A stretch of DNA of 64,000 nucleotides from JAEZKC01 sp046546375 (GTDB lineage: Bacteria; Fibrobacterota; Chitinivibrionia; Chitinivibrionales; Chitinispirillaceae). The DNA is taken from contig JBKGXV010000008.1 in assembly GCA_046546375.1 (NCBI GenBank), positions 1 through 64,000 on the forward strand, given 5' to 3'. This document shows positions 1 through 9,059 of this stretch, piece after piece (the stretch's first letter is position 1; the number at the start of each line of letters is the position of its first letter). The notes below the pieces were generated by a model, which saw only the letters and a program-made list of their open reading frames with translations, had not been told where the DNA came from and searched no databases. A program made the translations under genes and the position numbers.

Positions 1-840
1 ATGAAATCCAGGCTGATACTTGTTGAAGGAATCCCCGGGGTGGGAAAATCGACAACCCTTTCCTACATAAAAAATATCCTCGATGACATGAATATCCCCT
101 CCAGGTTTTATTACGAGGCGGACATTGATCATCCTGCAGATTATGAGGGAGTGGCCTGCCTCGATAAGGAGGATTTTTCCCGGCTGAAATCAAGATACAG
201 ACTAAACAGAACTGTTCTTAAAGAGAATGTCGTGAAAAAGGAGGGAAAATACTTCATAAGCTACAGAAAAATGATACAGGGTATTCAGTCTCCTTTGTCT
301 GAAAAGCTGTTCAGAGAATTGTCAATTCATGATGTATACTTTCTTCCCCCTGATGACTACAGCAGTATTTTCAGAAGCAAATGGCGTGAATTCGTCCGGA
401 AAAGCCAGGCAAAAAATGAAATTACCGTTTTCGAGTGCAGTTTTTTTCAGAACCCTCTCACAATGCTGGTCAGGCACAACGCGGGTGAGTCATACATCCA
501 GAAATTCTATAATCAGCTAACGGAAATTGTGGAAAGCATGAATCCTGTACTGATTCTGCTTCTTCAGGAGAATGTGGGCGAGACCCTGGAGCGAATCAGC
601 CGGGAAAGACCCAAAGAGTGGCTGGATTTCGTTATCAGGTATGTGACAAGGCAGGAGTACGGCAGGGAGCATCAGCTGGAAGGATTTGCCGGAATGGTTG
701 ATTTTTACAAAGCTTTGAGAATTCTCGAGTTGAGATTGTTTGAAAAACTGGACTTCAAAAAACTGTACCTCAGTAATCCCCAGTTGAATTACGAGAACAG
801 CCGCAGAAAGATGGAGGAATTCCTGAAAAAGGTTCTGTGA
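1..840 (+). CDS. P-loop NTPase, nucleoside/nucleotide kinase-like
   Basis: The 279-residue protein opens with a hydrophobic strand followed by a Walker A loop, GIPGVGKST, at residues 10-18, as in thymidylate and deoxynucleoside kinases and related small-molecule kinases. A second conserved-looking stretch, FECSFFQNP (144-152), sits where such kinases carry a DR(F/Y)-type or Walker B strand, but no canonical lid is obvious. The C-terminal third is helical and charged. The substrate cannot be named. The first base of the window is the A of the ATG, so a start further upstream cannot be excluded. The next gene is convergent, so this is the end of a transcription unit whose beginning lies outside the window. 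Confidence 0.75.
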   Translation: MKSRLILVEGIPGVGKSTTLSYIKNILDDMNIPSRFYYEADIDHPADYEGVACLDKEDFSRLKSRYRLNRTVLKENVVKKEGKYFISYRKMIQGIQSPLSEKLFRELSIHDVYFLPPDDYSSIFRSKWREFVRKSQAKNEITVFECSFFQNPLTMLVRHNAGESYIQKFYNQLTEIVESMNPVLILLLQENVGETLERISRERPKEWLDFVIRYVTRQEYGREHQLEGFAGMVDFYKALRILELRLFEKLDFKKLYLSNPQLNYENSRRKMEEFLKKVL

Positions 841-1162
841 AATTTTTGCGAATCTGTCGGTTCAGGAGTTTGTGGATTTTTTCTGAAAATGGTCGCCCCC
901 TGCGGGGCGACCGGAGAAATCGGGGAACACATTGTCCCGGTTTTGAAACACCTGTAAAGGGACGACTGCTTTGCGGTAGGGAACAATGCTGCATCTGGGA
1001 TACAATATCCATTTTGCACCCGGCATGACATATACCTCGGGAAGGCATTCTTCATTCTGAACTGCTGACCTCGTTTCGTTTCTCGTCTCGGAGGTGTTAT
1101 CAAAATTTCAGCAGTTTTTCAGAGGGCCTGGGATATGGTCTCCGAGAAAAAACCTGTATTCC
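841..1162. other. Convergent intergenic region
   Basis: These 322 bases separate the ends of two convergent genes. The only structure I see is the hairpin at 891-912. No convincing reading frame, RNA gene or repeat is visible; short frames here lack a ribosome-binding site and family resemblance. Confidence 0.5.
891..912. terminator. Strong GC hairpin between convergent genes
   Basis: A perfect 9-bp stem (GGTCGCCCC with GGGGCGACC) closes a 4-base loop (CTGC). It lies about 50 bases after the stop of the first gene and between converging genes, so it could act on both strands. There is no T-run on either side, so it is not a classical intrinsic terminator. Confidence 0.5.
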
Positions 1163-2122
1163 TCAGTAATTCGTTTCCATAACGAAGCCCAGCTGCTCTC
1201 TCAGATCGTTTATCTCTTTTTGCCAGAAAGTGTCGTTTCCCCAGTCGGGGAAGTTGCGACGGAACTGAAAATCGTTTCTCTGTCTGCTGCACCAGGAAAG
1301 AAAGTAGATCATGCGCATGGCCCGCAGCGGCTCTATGCAGCGCAGTGTGCTTCTGTCAAAGTCCCGGAACTGCCGGTAGCCCTCCAGAAACAGCTCTATT
1401 TCCCTTGGACAGGCATCCACCCTGTCGGGAAGAAGAAGCCACAAATCCTGAACCGGTGGTCCCATGGCCATGTCATCGAAATCAATCAGCAGGTAGCCCT
1501 CTTCCAAACGGTCGAGGATGTTTCCTCTGTGACAGTCGCCGTGAATCCGGATGTTGGTGATGTTTTCGAAAAAAGGAGCACTGATTTCTATAATGCGCAT
1601 TGCAGTGGTTCTGTACTGATCGGCGAATCTTGAGGGAATCACCTCCGAGCACAGGTATTCCACATCCGACAGTGTGGATGTACGGGGGGAAATGGTAATT
1701 CTTGAATCTGCACTGCGCTTTTCTCCGGCCAGATGCGTTCTGCCCAGAAGAGAACCCAGTCTGATCCAGTCCGAATCATCGTTTATCTCCAACTGGCGCC
1801 CGGAGCGCTTGGGGAAAACAGCAAATTGGATGTCTTCATGGGAACTCAGAGTCTCTCCGTTTCTGAAACAGACCGGGGCGACTACTGATATTTCCGCATC
1901 GCGGCAGTCCTGTATGAATCTGTGTTCATCGAGAATCGCCTCTCTGCTCCAGCGCCCGGGTCTGTAGAACTTCGCGACCAGTTTGGTATCATCGGTACAG
2001 CGCAATTCATACACCCGGTTTATATAACTGGGAAGCGGGTAGATAAATGAGGTCAACTTGAGACCCGCAGCCTGTTCCACCGCCTCCAGAACCGATTCCG
2101 GCATGAGTGTTTCAAATGACAT
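1163..2122 (-). CDS. srkA: Stress response kinase A (SrkA/YihE family)
   Basis: The 319-residue protein follows E. coli SrkA (YihE/RdoA) nearly end to end: the N-terminal SYINRVYEL segment, the VAKFYRPGRWS phosphate-loop region with the ATP-binding lysine, the catalytic loop HGDCHRGN, the metal-binding DFDD motif, and the C-terminal EPLRAMRMIYFLSW block. The fold is that of an aminoglycoside-phosphotransferase-like protein kinase acting on Ser/Thr in the cytoplasm; in E. coli it protects stressed cells from programmed death. Length is normal and all catalytic residues are present. It lies 21 bases after the Sua5-like gene and is probably the last gene of a leftward accC operon. Confidence 0.9.
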   Translation of the reverse strand: MSFETLMPESVLEAVEQAAGLKLTSFIYPLPSYINRVYELRCTDDTKLVAKFYRPGRWSREAILDEHRFIQDCRDAEISVVAPVCFRNGETLSSHEDIQFAVFPKRSGRQLEINDDSDWIRLGSLLGRTHLAGEKRSADSRITISPRTSTLSDVEYLCSEVIPSRFADQYRTTAMRIIEISAPFFENITNIRIHGDCHRGNILDRLEEGYLLIDFDDMAMGPPVQDLWLLLPDRVDACPREIELFLEGYRQFRDFDRSTLRCIEPLRAMRMIYFLSWCSRQRNDFQFRRNFPDWGNDTFWQKEINDLREQLGFVMETNY

Positions 2123-2143
2123 AATTACCCGTTCTGTTGATGT

Positions 2144-3082
2144 TTATTCGCAGCATGTATCTTTCATGAGATTGCCTAATGTCTGCATGTCCAGACCGAT
2201 TTTTCTGAACCGTTCATTCAGCTGAGTGCCCAGTTCGCTCTCCGGCAAAGTTTCAAGAATTACCGTATCCATACCCAGGTTGTCCAGTTCTTTGATCGTG
2301 CTGTGATAATTCGCGGCAGCCTCGGCAATATCTCCTGCAGGGGACAGCGTTTTTATCTTGGTGTAACCTTTATGGTTCATTTCCGGGCCGAAGGTGATAA
2401 GCCCGACTTTTCCCGCCCCGGTTTTATTGCTGACAGAATAAGAGTTGGCGTTTGTGATCAGAAAAGGGGTTCTGGTGTGCATTCTGAGAAATGAACTGTT
2501 CCGCTTATCGGAAGCACTCTCGTTCAATTCGCCGATGACTGCCATAATGTCGTTCTTCTTTACAGCCCCTTCCTTTATCATCACGGGCCTGTCTGGATTT
2601 ACAAAAGATACAGTTGTCGGATTGGAGCTGATAAAGCCTTCTGTTTTGCAGCTGATCTCCTCATCTGTACCATCGGCAGATGAATGCCCGTCTGATGGTT
2701 GACATGAGGCAAGTGGGGTTTCTGCATTTTTGAGCAGTTCTCTGAACTGCGGATTCGAAGGCATGTTGATTGTGATGTTTGCGCTGGAATCGTGAAGGAC
2801 TTCCGGAACATCCGGAGAACTTTTCAAAACGATATTGAGCTCTCCGGGCCAGAATCTCGAAGATACCTCGTAAGCTTCAACTGGAAATTCCTCTGATAAA
2901 CTGAGTATATCGAAACGGGAATGAACATAGATGATCAAAGGATCGGACAATTTCCGTCCGGTCCGCTGAAAAAGCCGGGCAATCCCGAGAGCACTGTATG
3001 CGGATGCACAGAAATGTGTTCCGGATTCCGTATCGACAGTGAGTATCGCACCCCTTTGCAGTTTTGGTTTCAAGTTATCCAT
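2144..3082 (-). CDS. Divergent Sua5/YrdC-like protein, probably catalytically impaired
   Basis: The 312-residue protein has the Sua5 layout: an N-terminal YrdC-like domain (to about residue 195) followed by a Sua5 C-terminal domain ending in a SPAGDIAEAAANYH segment. Sua5 makes L-threonylcarbamoyl-AMP for the t6A modification of tRNA. The YrdC core is recognisable from FWPGELNIVLKSS, an INMPSNP equivalent of the usual VRMPxHP, and a KEGAV equivalent of RPGAV. The key motifs are nevertheless altered: the usual T(E/D)TVYGLG strand reads VDTESGTHF, KxRPxxxPL reads TGRKLSDPL, the APSAN stretch reads SCQPS, and the GxxSTVVD strand reads SNPTTVSF. It may be a non-catalytic paralogue. A GGGGGAA ribosome-binding site supports the ATG at 3082. 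Confidence 0.75.
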   Translation of the reverse strand: MDNLKPKLQRGAILTVDTESGTHFCASAYSALGIARLFQRTGRKLSDPLIIYVHSRFDILSLSEEFPVEAYEVSSRFWPGELNIVLKSSPDVPEVLHDSSANITINMPSNPQFRELLKNAETPLASCQPSDGHSSADGTDEEISCKTEGFISSNPTTVSFVNPDRPVMIKEGAVKKNDIMAVIGELNESASDKRNSSFLRMHTRTPFLITNANSYSVSNKTGAGKVGLITFGPEMNHKGYTKIKTLSPAGDIAEAAANYHSTIKELDNLGMDTVILETLPESELGTQLNERFRKIGLDMQTLGNLMKDTCCE

Positions 3083-3133
3083 TCATTCCCCCTTATCGTA
3101 TTTCAGAAAAGATGTGTGCTGAAAAAACACTGC

Positions 3134-4504
3134 TCACCTGACAACGTCTGATAGTTCTTCTGCGAGGATTTTCTCATCCTGAATGAAATGAGTGTTGAAT
3201 CTGCCGCTTCTGAATTTCTGATTGTCCATGATTTTCAGATGCATGGGCACAGTGGTTTTGATGCCGTCGGCACTGAATTCTTTCAGAGCACGAATCATGC
3301 GTGAAATGGCTGCATCTCTGTTTTCTGCATGAATTATGAATTTGGCAATGAGAGAATCATACTGGTGCGGTATGCTGTACCCTGCGTAAATATGCGAATC
3401 CACTCTCACCCCCGGGCCACCGGGAAGAACCAGACTTTCGATTTTGCCCGGGGAGGGCATGAATCCGTCGAAAGGATCTTCTGCATTTATCCGGCACTCG
3501 ATCGAGTGGCCTTCATGGAATATGTCCTGCTGTGTGAATGGTAACTTCTCACCCGCTGCAACCAGGATCTGGTATTTTATTAAATCCACATCAGTGCAGA
3601 GCTCCGTAACAGGATGCTCGACTTGGATACGTGTGTTCATTTCGATGAAATAGAAGCGGTTCTGATCATCAACAATGAATTCCACTGTTCCCGCTCCCGC
3701 ATAGGAGGTTTCCTTGGCCAGTCTGACCGCTGCTCCAAACATCGCTTCTCTTGTCTTTGGAGGCAGAAACGGTGCGGGACTTTCCTCCACCAGTTTCTGA
3801 TGACGGCGCTGGATGGAGCAGTCTCTCTCCCCCAGTGCCACCGCATTCCCGAAACCGTCTGCCAGAATTTGCACCTCCACATGCCGGCCGACTTCGATAT
3901 ACCGTTCGATATACACACTGTCGTTTCCGAAAAAGTTTTTCGCTTCGGTACGTGCGGAGTGAAGATTGTCCTCCAGCTGGGATTCATCAGTGACGATTCT
4001 CATTCCTTTCCCGCCACCTCCAGCTGCAGCTTTTATAATGAGAGGAAAGCCGGTCCGAAAGGCAATCTCTCTTACCTCCTGATCTGAATCGACAGCACCG
4101 TGGCTTCCGGGAATTACAGGTACCTGGGCTGACAGAGCGGTTTTCACTGCGGCAATTTTGTCACCCATTCTGCTGATGGTGGCATGGGAGGGCCCGATGA
4201 ATTTCATACCGTGGGCTTCCACCAGCTCTGCGAATTCATGGTTTTCGGACAGAAACCCGTACCCGGGGTGGATTGCATCTGCTTTGGCTACCTTGGCTGC
4301 AGTTATGATTTCATGTTTGTTGAGATAGGTTTCGTGCAGGGTTCCTTTTCCCAGACAGAATGCCTTGTCTGCCAGTTTTACATGCAGAGAATCCTCATCG
4401 GCCAGAGCGTATACTGCCACCGATTCGATTCCCATTTCTTTGCAGGTGCGGATCACCCGCAAGGCGATTTCGCCCCGGTTTGCAATCAGAATGCGTCTAA
4501 GCAC
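3134..4504 (-). CDS. accC: Acetyl-CoA carboxylase, biotin carboxylase subunit
   Basis: This 456-residue protein carboxylates biotin on the carrier protein with ATP and bicarbonate, the first half-reaction of malonyl-CoA synthesis. It has the full biotin carboxylase set: the N-terminal RRILIANRGEIALRVIR, the ATP-grasp glycine loop GGGGKGM, the CSIQRRHQKLVEE segment, and the EMNTRIQVEHPVTE metal and bicarbonate site. Length fits AccC (about 450). No accB is next to it, so a stand-alone biotin carboxylase of another acyl-CoA or pyruvate carboxylase is a minor alternative. It heads a leftward operon with the Sua5-like gene 51 bases downstream. Confidence 0.92.
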   Translation of the reverse strand: MLRRILIANRGEIALRVIRTCKEMGIESVAVYALADEDSLHVKLADKAFCLGKGTLHETYLNKHEIITAAKVAKADAIHPGYGFLSENHEFAELVEAHGMKFIGPSHATISRMGDKIAAVKTALSAQVPVIPGSHGAVDSDQEVREIAFRTGFPLIIKAAAGGGGKGMRIVTDESQLEDNLHSARTEAKNFFGNDSVYIERYIEVGRHVEVQILADGFGNAVALGERDCSIQRRHQKLVEESPAPFLPPKTREAMFGAAVRLAKETSYAGAGTVEFIVDDQNRFYFIEMNTRIQVEHPVTELCTDVDLIKYQILVAAGEKLPFTQQDIFHEGHSIECRINAEDPFDGFMPSPGKIESLVLPGGPGVRVDSHIYAGYSIPHQYDSLIAKFIIHAENRDAAISRMIRALKEFSADGIKTTVPMHLKIMDNQKFRSGRFNTHFIQDEKILAEELSDVVR

Positions 4505-4742
4505 TTGGACACTCTCTTTCTGTGTTCTGATGATGGTTTTAGGAACGTCAGGTGATTACCCTCGGCGCTGCTTTCACGAAAAATATAGAAGTTACGGATT
4601 GATATTGTCAAATTAAACTGTGTTTGGGCTCGATTGCCTCCTGTCCGCCATCTTAAGAAAATGGTAAAATGGAAGGAGAATACAATAAGTGTGCCGAACA
4701 AAATCCACGCGGAGGAATAAAAACGGCGGGAAGAGTACAAAG

Positions 4743-4771
4743 AAAAGCCCCGGGAAAAACCCGGAGCTTTT
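4743..4771 (-). terminator. Rho-independent terminator
   Basis: Read leftward, a stem of about nine pairs with one mismatch (AGCTCCGGG against CCCGGGGCT) closes a five-T loop and is followed by TTTTCT. It lies about 25 bases after the stop of the exported-protein gene ending at 4797. The flanking A-run could let it work rightward too. Confidence 0.8.
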
Positions 4772-4796
4772 ATTGTGAATATGGCGGTCTGTGGAT

Positions 4797-5387
4797 TTAC
4801 TCGCTTATCGGTTCTTTTGCAGCCTTTTGAGCCCCTTCCTTGGTGAAGGAAAAAGCTATTATGGGCTTATCCTCAGAGCCCTGCTTGAGGATCTCCTCAC
4901 CGTAATAATCCTTCAGTTTGAATTCCCTGAGAAGGAATTTTTTGGGCATTTTCGGTGTACCCTCCACATTTATGAAGAATTCACCTTTTTTGCCGTTTTT
5001 CAGGGACACTTTCATTCCGAAATCATAGATGTAGTCGATACTGTCGATTTCGATTTTGAACTCGCCCTCATCGTTTATCATCATCATACCCGGAAGGCTT
5101 GAGGCTTTTCCTCTCGAAGAATAACCGTTTCCTTCGATATATCCGCTGGAGAGGAGCTGAAAGTTGAGGCTGGCATCAATAGTCTGCTCTCCCTCACCCG
5201 GGAACTCTCTGACCAGTTTCACATCATGATTTCCCAGGAAAACAGTCCAGAATCTGGCCTGCTTCACCTTCTGGTTCACATCGACATACCAGATCTTTCG
5301 CTCGATTATGGACCGTGCGAACACAAGGCTTGCGGCCATCATAACCAGAGACAGTACTAAAATCAAAGAACGTCCTGAGCGTTTCAT
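4797..5387 (-). CDS. Exported protein of unknown function
   Basis: I do not recognise the family. From the ATG at 5387, preceded by AGGAGG four bases upstream, the protein has 196 residues. It begins with two basic residues and a hydrophobic stretch ending in SLVFARS, which looks like a cleavable signal peptide or a membrane anchor. The rest is soluble, lysine-rich and predicted mostly beta, with a run of short strands (EGEFKIEIDSIDYIYDFG) that would suit a lipid-binding or periplasmic domain. No cysteine lipobox is present. A GTG three bases upstream is less likely because it would overlap the ribosome-binding site. It has its own terminator at 4743-4771, so it may be transcribed alone. Confidence 0.75.
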   Translation of the reverse strand: MKRSGRSLILVLSLVMMAASLVFARSIIERKIWYVDVNQKVKQARFWTVFLGNHDVKLVREFPGEGEQTIDASLNFQLLSSGYIEGNGYSSRGKASSLPGMMMINDEGEFKIEIDSIDYIYDFGMKVSLKNGKKGEFFINVEGTPKMPKKFLLREFKLKDYYGEEILKQGSEDKPIIAFSFTKEGAQKAAKEPISE

Positions 5388-5528
5388 CACTCCTCCTGTT
5401 GTGTAATTAATTCGTTTAAACCGGGTCTGATTTGTTTATCAATATAACCTAAAATCTATTTGTACGCAATTTAATCCCTGCGGTTCAACTCACACCTTCT
5501 TTTGATATGGACGCACCCAAAAGGAAAA

Positions 5529-6560
5529 TCAGCTCTTGTGACGCAGAGTGACTTCTCTCCACAATCCGCTCTCACTGTCTTTCACCAGCTTTATCTGCGG
5601 CGTTTCACCCCCGTCGAAGACCACCAGCTCCTTTTCTGAAATGGTGGTCTTCCCGTATAAAGTAACCCCCAATTTTCTGATTATTCTGTATTGGGTGATC
5701 AGAAAGTCCTTCATCTTCTCATACTCATCACGGCTTTCGTTGAAGGAGAAAAAAAGCGTGTTCACATTCTGGGACTTCAGGTGCTCGTAGATCCTTACCG
5801 GCAGTGCCTTGAGCTGCCTGAGGGAATTATAGGTGTTTTTGACGAATATCGAGTTTCTGTCGGTGAAAAGCACATAGGAGAAGACCGCTTCCGGAAAAAT
5901 CTGGCGCAAAGGGACGAACAGGTTGTTCACAAGGTCGTCACAGTTTACATTGACCTTTTCAAGCTTGCTCTCCAGAACGAGAATATGTCTTTTGCCCCCG
6001 TAGCGGTAATCGAAGAAACCGTCCAGTTCTTTTATGTTTTCATATCCGTATTTGCCTTTCCCCGTCTGCTTGAGAATGATGAGATTGGGATAGCTTTGGA
6101 TTTTCAGAACATATTTGTCCGTATGTGCGACAATGAAATCGTCTCGGTTCTGAGGGTCGAACCGTCGGTCGAAAATTCCACCTGTTCTGCCGTTTTTGCT
6201 CCAGTGTTTCAGGAAGTATTTGGTGATACGTCTGGCGATTCTTTCCGTGATTTCACCCAGAATGTTGCCTTCCGCCGCTTTATCCCAGGGGTAGGGAGAG
6301 TTGAGCATATCCGAAACAGTGATTATGGGGTAGCTGCAGTCATTGATGCAGTATTCAAGCAGAATCTTGTCATAGGTAGAAAGCTGGTCGTTTATGGCAT
6401 CGTTTAAATTGTGCAGTTTGTATGTCCCGTTTACTCCATGACTTCTTTTTATGGAATAGATTCCATGAGGTCTGGATGAGGGGAACCATTTGATCGGTGA
6501 AAAAGCCCGGAAGGGATTGGATGACGTTGCAGTTCCTGAGTTTATCTGGTATGCTGACAT
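5529..6560 (-). CDS. Hypothetical protein with a possible PD-(D/E)XK nuclease core
   Basis: I do not recognise a named family in this 343-residue protein. It has no signal peptide or membrane segment and is probably cytoplasmic. A helix containing GEITERIARR (E103) is followed by beta-rich sequence with LDGFFDYRY (D180, D184) and then HILVLESKLEKV (E197, K199). The order E, then D, then ExK on a hydrophobic strand is the usual signature of the PD-(D/E)XK nuclease fold; this is inference from spacing only. A GGAAGAG ribosome-binding site supports the ATG at 6560. It begins 16 bases after the end of the Mla-linked outer-membrane gene, so it may be the last gene read from that operon. Confidence 0.7.
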   Translation of the reverse strand: MSAYQINSGTATSSNPFRAFSPIKWFPSSRPHGIYSIKRSHGVNGTYKLHNLNDAINDQLSTYDKILLEYCINDCSYPIITVSDMLNSPYPWDKAAEGNILGEITERIARRITKYFLKHWSKNGRTGGIFDRRFDPQNRDDFIVAHTDKYVLKIQSYPNLIILKQTGKGKYGYENIKELDGFFDYRYGGKRHILVLESKLEKVNVNCDDLVNNLFVPLRQIFPEAVFSYVLFTDRNSIFVKNTYNSLRQLKALPVRIYEHLKSQNVNTLFFSFNESRDEYEKMKDFLITQYRIIRKLGVTLYGKTTISEKELVVFDGGETPQIKLVKDSESGLWREVTLRHKS

Positions 6561-6576
6561 TTCTCTTCCGGCTCCG

Positions 6577-8349
6577 TCACCTGCTGGAGTAGTGAAGTCT
6601 CAACCATATTCCGTGTGAAGAGTTGTTCACAGGCACATCGAGATCTTTGGGCTGCTTGAGATATGTTCTGTAGGTGTAGTCGAGGGTAAGCGCACGGCTG
6701 AGGCGCCATGAAATGGTGCTGTTGAATTCATAGTCGGGTGAATCAAAGCGGTTTTCCGGCATTATCGGTGCAAACACCTTCAGTTCGCTTTCCGCACTGG
6801 CGTAAAGGCCCAGCCTGAGGGTGAGGCTTATCGAGGCTTGAGGTCCGAATTCAAAAATGTCCACTTTGTCTTCGGGGTAGAGAATCACACTTTTTTCCAC
6901 TCTGGACTGGTAGGTTAAAGAGTCATCGGAATCGTACTTCACTTTGGATGGCTCAACGACTCTGTACCGATCCAGGTATCTGGAATAGGAACTGCCTACA
7001 CCCAGGCGTGCTTTGGCCTCGAACACGCGCATTGTGGCCAGATCCGCATTCACACCTGCTCCGATATCGGTGATGGACGGAGAGAAGGCGGGTTCGATTT
7101 TGTGGGTCCTGCTGGAATCGAATCCTTCTTCGGGTCTGAAGTAGTTGTTTGAATCCACAAAGCAGAACCAGTTCTCCTTATTGCGCTTGATCTTTTCGGG
7201 GAGAAAATTGGAATTTACTTCCACTCGGGCATAGGGGCCGATCCATTTGAAAATTCTCCAGATCAGCATACTGTTGAGAATCATTCTGTCCGGATTGCTT
7301 ATCATGTTTGGCAGATCCCAGTCGGTGATGTTGAAGCCCTCCTCAAGTCGCAGCCGGGTATTCCATTCCACTGGTTTTTTCCGGTACATAAGCCAGGAAT
7401 CAGAAAGCAGTCCGAGAGTGAAAGTCGTTTCGCTATTATCTCTCTGGTGGTCTGTTTCGGCACTGAATTGAACGCTTCCTCCAATATTTGAACCGTACCG
7501 CCAGCTGGGTGTTATATTGGTGCTGGCTGAAAGCTGCACCGTTCCGCCACCCTGAATGCTGAGGTCGTCGGAGTCTTGAATCAGCAGAAATCGGGTGAAT
7601 TCGCCCGGTACCAGTCGAACAGTAACGAAATTGGTGAGTGTGTTGTAACCATCCCCCACACCGAAAATCTTGTAAATACCCGGTTTGAGTATCCAGGTTT
7701 TGACCGTTTCTCCCATATCGGGACTTGCGCCGTAGCCTCTTCCGTAGGGGTCAAATACATCGAGCCGTGCCAGTTCGTATTCACCTTTGATGGGTACGCC
7801 CTGCTCATCCACAATTTCAATCACCAGACCGGACCAGTCGGGAATAAGAGGCTCGACCTGTCCCTCCTTGACTTGGATCTGTTTGACAATGCGCTGTTTG
7901 TGTGTGCCGCTTCCCAGAATCACATAATATTTGCCCGGTTCGAGAGTGTAGGTGCGGCCGGTTTCTCCTGAGAGTACGAAATCACCGTTTGGGTCTATTA
8001 TCTCCATATCCGGTTCATAATTTGTCTCTGAAAAACGCGGTATGAAGATCCCGCCTTTACCGAAAGGGATTATGGTCTGATTTGCAGCCTGCTGGACCGA
8101 GAGGGGTGGTGCATCCCAGGTCTTCATTGCCGAATCAAGCCAGAATTTCTGCCTGATCGGGTGTTCGGTAAAAAGAGAGTCCTCTTTCTGCTGGGAGGTG
8201 TCGGGATCGCTTGTGGCCCAGTTGAGATATTCCTGGGTGAGCTCCTCGCCGGGGAGATCGGGGGGCAGTTCGGCATTCGCTGCCAAGGTGAAAACCAGGC
8301 AGCAGAACATAAACCGCACGGTCAAACCTGATGAGGTGTTTCTTCTCAC
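6577..8349 (-). CDS. Putative outer-membrane protein of the Mla operon
   Basis: The 590-residue protein starts with a GTG overlapping the previous stop (GTGA) and has a signal peptide ending in TLAANA at about residue 26. Residues of about 100-270 form carbohydrate-binding-like or PEGA-like beta domains, with repeated patterns such as YTLEPGKYYVI and WILKPGIYKIF. The remainder is a long run of alternating amphipathic strands ending in GIWLRLHYSSR, as expected of an outer-membrane beta-barrel. Its position as the last gene of an mlaE-mlaF-mlaD-lipoprotein operon suggests it is the outer-membrane partner of that lipid transporter. That role is inferred from context; no known family is recognised. 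Confidence 0.75.
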   Translation of the reverse strand: MRRNTSSGLTVRFMFCCLVFTLAANAELPPDLPGEELTQEYLNWATSDPDTSQQKEDSLFTEHPIRQKFWLDSAMKTWDAPPLSVQQAANQTIIPFGKGGIFIPRFSETNYEPDMEIIDPNGDFVLSGETGRTYTLEPGKYYVILGSGTHKQRIVKQIQVKEGQVEPLIPDWSGLVIEIVDEQGVPIKGEYELARLDVFDPYGRGYGASPDMGETVKTWILKPGIYKIFGVGDGYNTLTNFVTVRLVPGEFTRFLLIQDSDDLSIQGGGTVQLSASTNITPSWRYGSNIGGSVQFSAETDHQRDNSETTFTLGLLSDSWLMYRKKPVEWNTRLRLEEGFNITDWDLPNMISNPDRMILNSMLIWRIFKWIGPYARVEVNSNFLPEKIKRNKENWFCFVDSNNYFRPEEGFDSSRTHKIEPAFSPSITDIGAGVNADLATMRVFEAKARLGVGSSYSRYLDRYRVVEPSKVKYDSDDSLTYQSRVEKSVILYPEDKVDIFEFGPQASISLTLRLGLYASAESELKVFAPIMPENRFDSPDYEFNSTISWRLSRALTLDYTYRTYLKQPKDLDVPVNNSSHGIWLRLHYSSR

Positions 8350-9059
8350 CGTATGCTGCCTTTCATCCCGGAGGTGTCCGAAATCAGTTGAGGGCCGCTC
8401 TCAAGCTTTTTCGTCTCGGTTGTTGAAACGTCCTCTATACCGTATTCCGCGGCCAGTCTGGAGTCGATATCGATAACAGCCTGGTTGAATATCACCTCCA
8501 TGATTCGTGACATCTCTCGTATCATGTATTCCGGTTCCCTTCGGTACACTCTCTTTCTGAAATCGAAATGACGGCTGTACATGCTTTTTCCATCCGATAG
8601 CCTGATCAAGTTTATGCGCATGGCGATGTGGGCGAACAGAATATCTTCACTGTCATATTCCTCCAGCGCTTCGATTCTGCCGGTGATTTCATACTGCGGC
8701 TTTCTCCCTTCATCATAACGGCGCACGATGGAGTTTACCAGATTAGTGGAGCTGATATGCTTGAAGAGCTGGTCTGTAACCATTCGGCTGGGCTTTACCG
8801 CCCATAGCCGGTAGTAGTAATAGCGAAGTTCGAACGGACTCAGACGGTATACTATCTGGGAGCGGTTGTAGGCTTCCTCGATAGAGAACTCCTTAAGCCG
8901 GATCACATAGGGGTAGGGCATCTGCAGTGCCCGGTCTTTCAAGGGGGCTGGCACATAGTTGAGCATATAGTACTGCTTGTAGGGGATTTTCCCGCACTGA
9001 AGTGAAAGCAAAGCAGTAATCATGCAGCATAGAAGTGGCGCTGTTTTGAACTTTTTCAT
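8346..9059 (-). CDS. ABC-transporter auxiliary lipoprotein (PqiC/ABC_trans_aux-like)
   Basis: The 237-residue protein has a lipoprotein signal sequence ending at Cys22 in the context LLSLQC. The glutamine before the cysteine departs from the standard lipobox but is tolerated in some phyla. The mature part begins with a YYMLNYVPAP strand and contains the alternating strands and helices of the auxiliary component found with MCE-type ABC systems. Such lipoproteins tether MCE proteins to the outer membrane. The start codon overlaps the mlaD stop (ATGA), and the stop overlaps the next start, so translation is coupled across the operon. Confidence 0.8.
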   Translation of the reverse strand: MKKFKTAPLLCCMITALLSLQCGKIPYKQYYMLNYVPAPLKDRALQMPYPYVIRLKEFSIEEAYNRSQIVYRLSPFELRYYYYRLWAVKPSRMVTDQLFKHISSTNLVNSIVRRYDEGRKPQYEITGRIEALEEYDSEDILFAHIAMRINLIRLSDGKSMYSRHFDFRKRVYRREPEYMIREMSRIMEVIFNQAVIDIDSRLAAEYGIEDVSTTETKKLESGPQLISDTSGMKGSIR

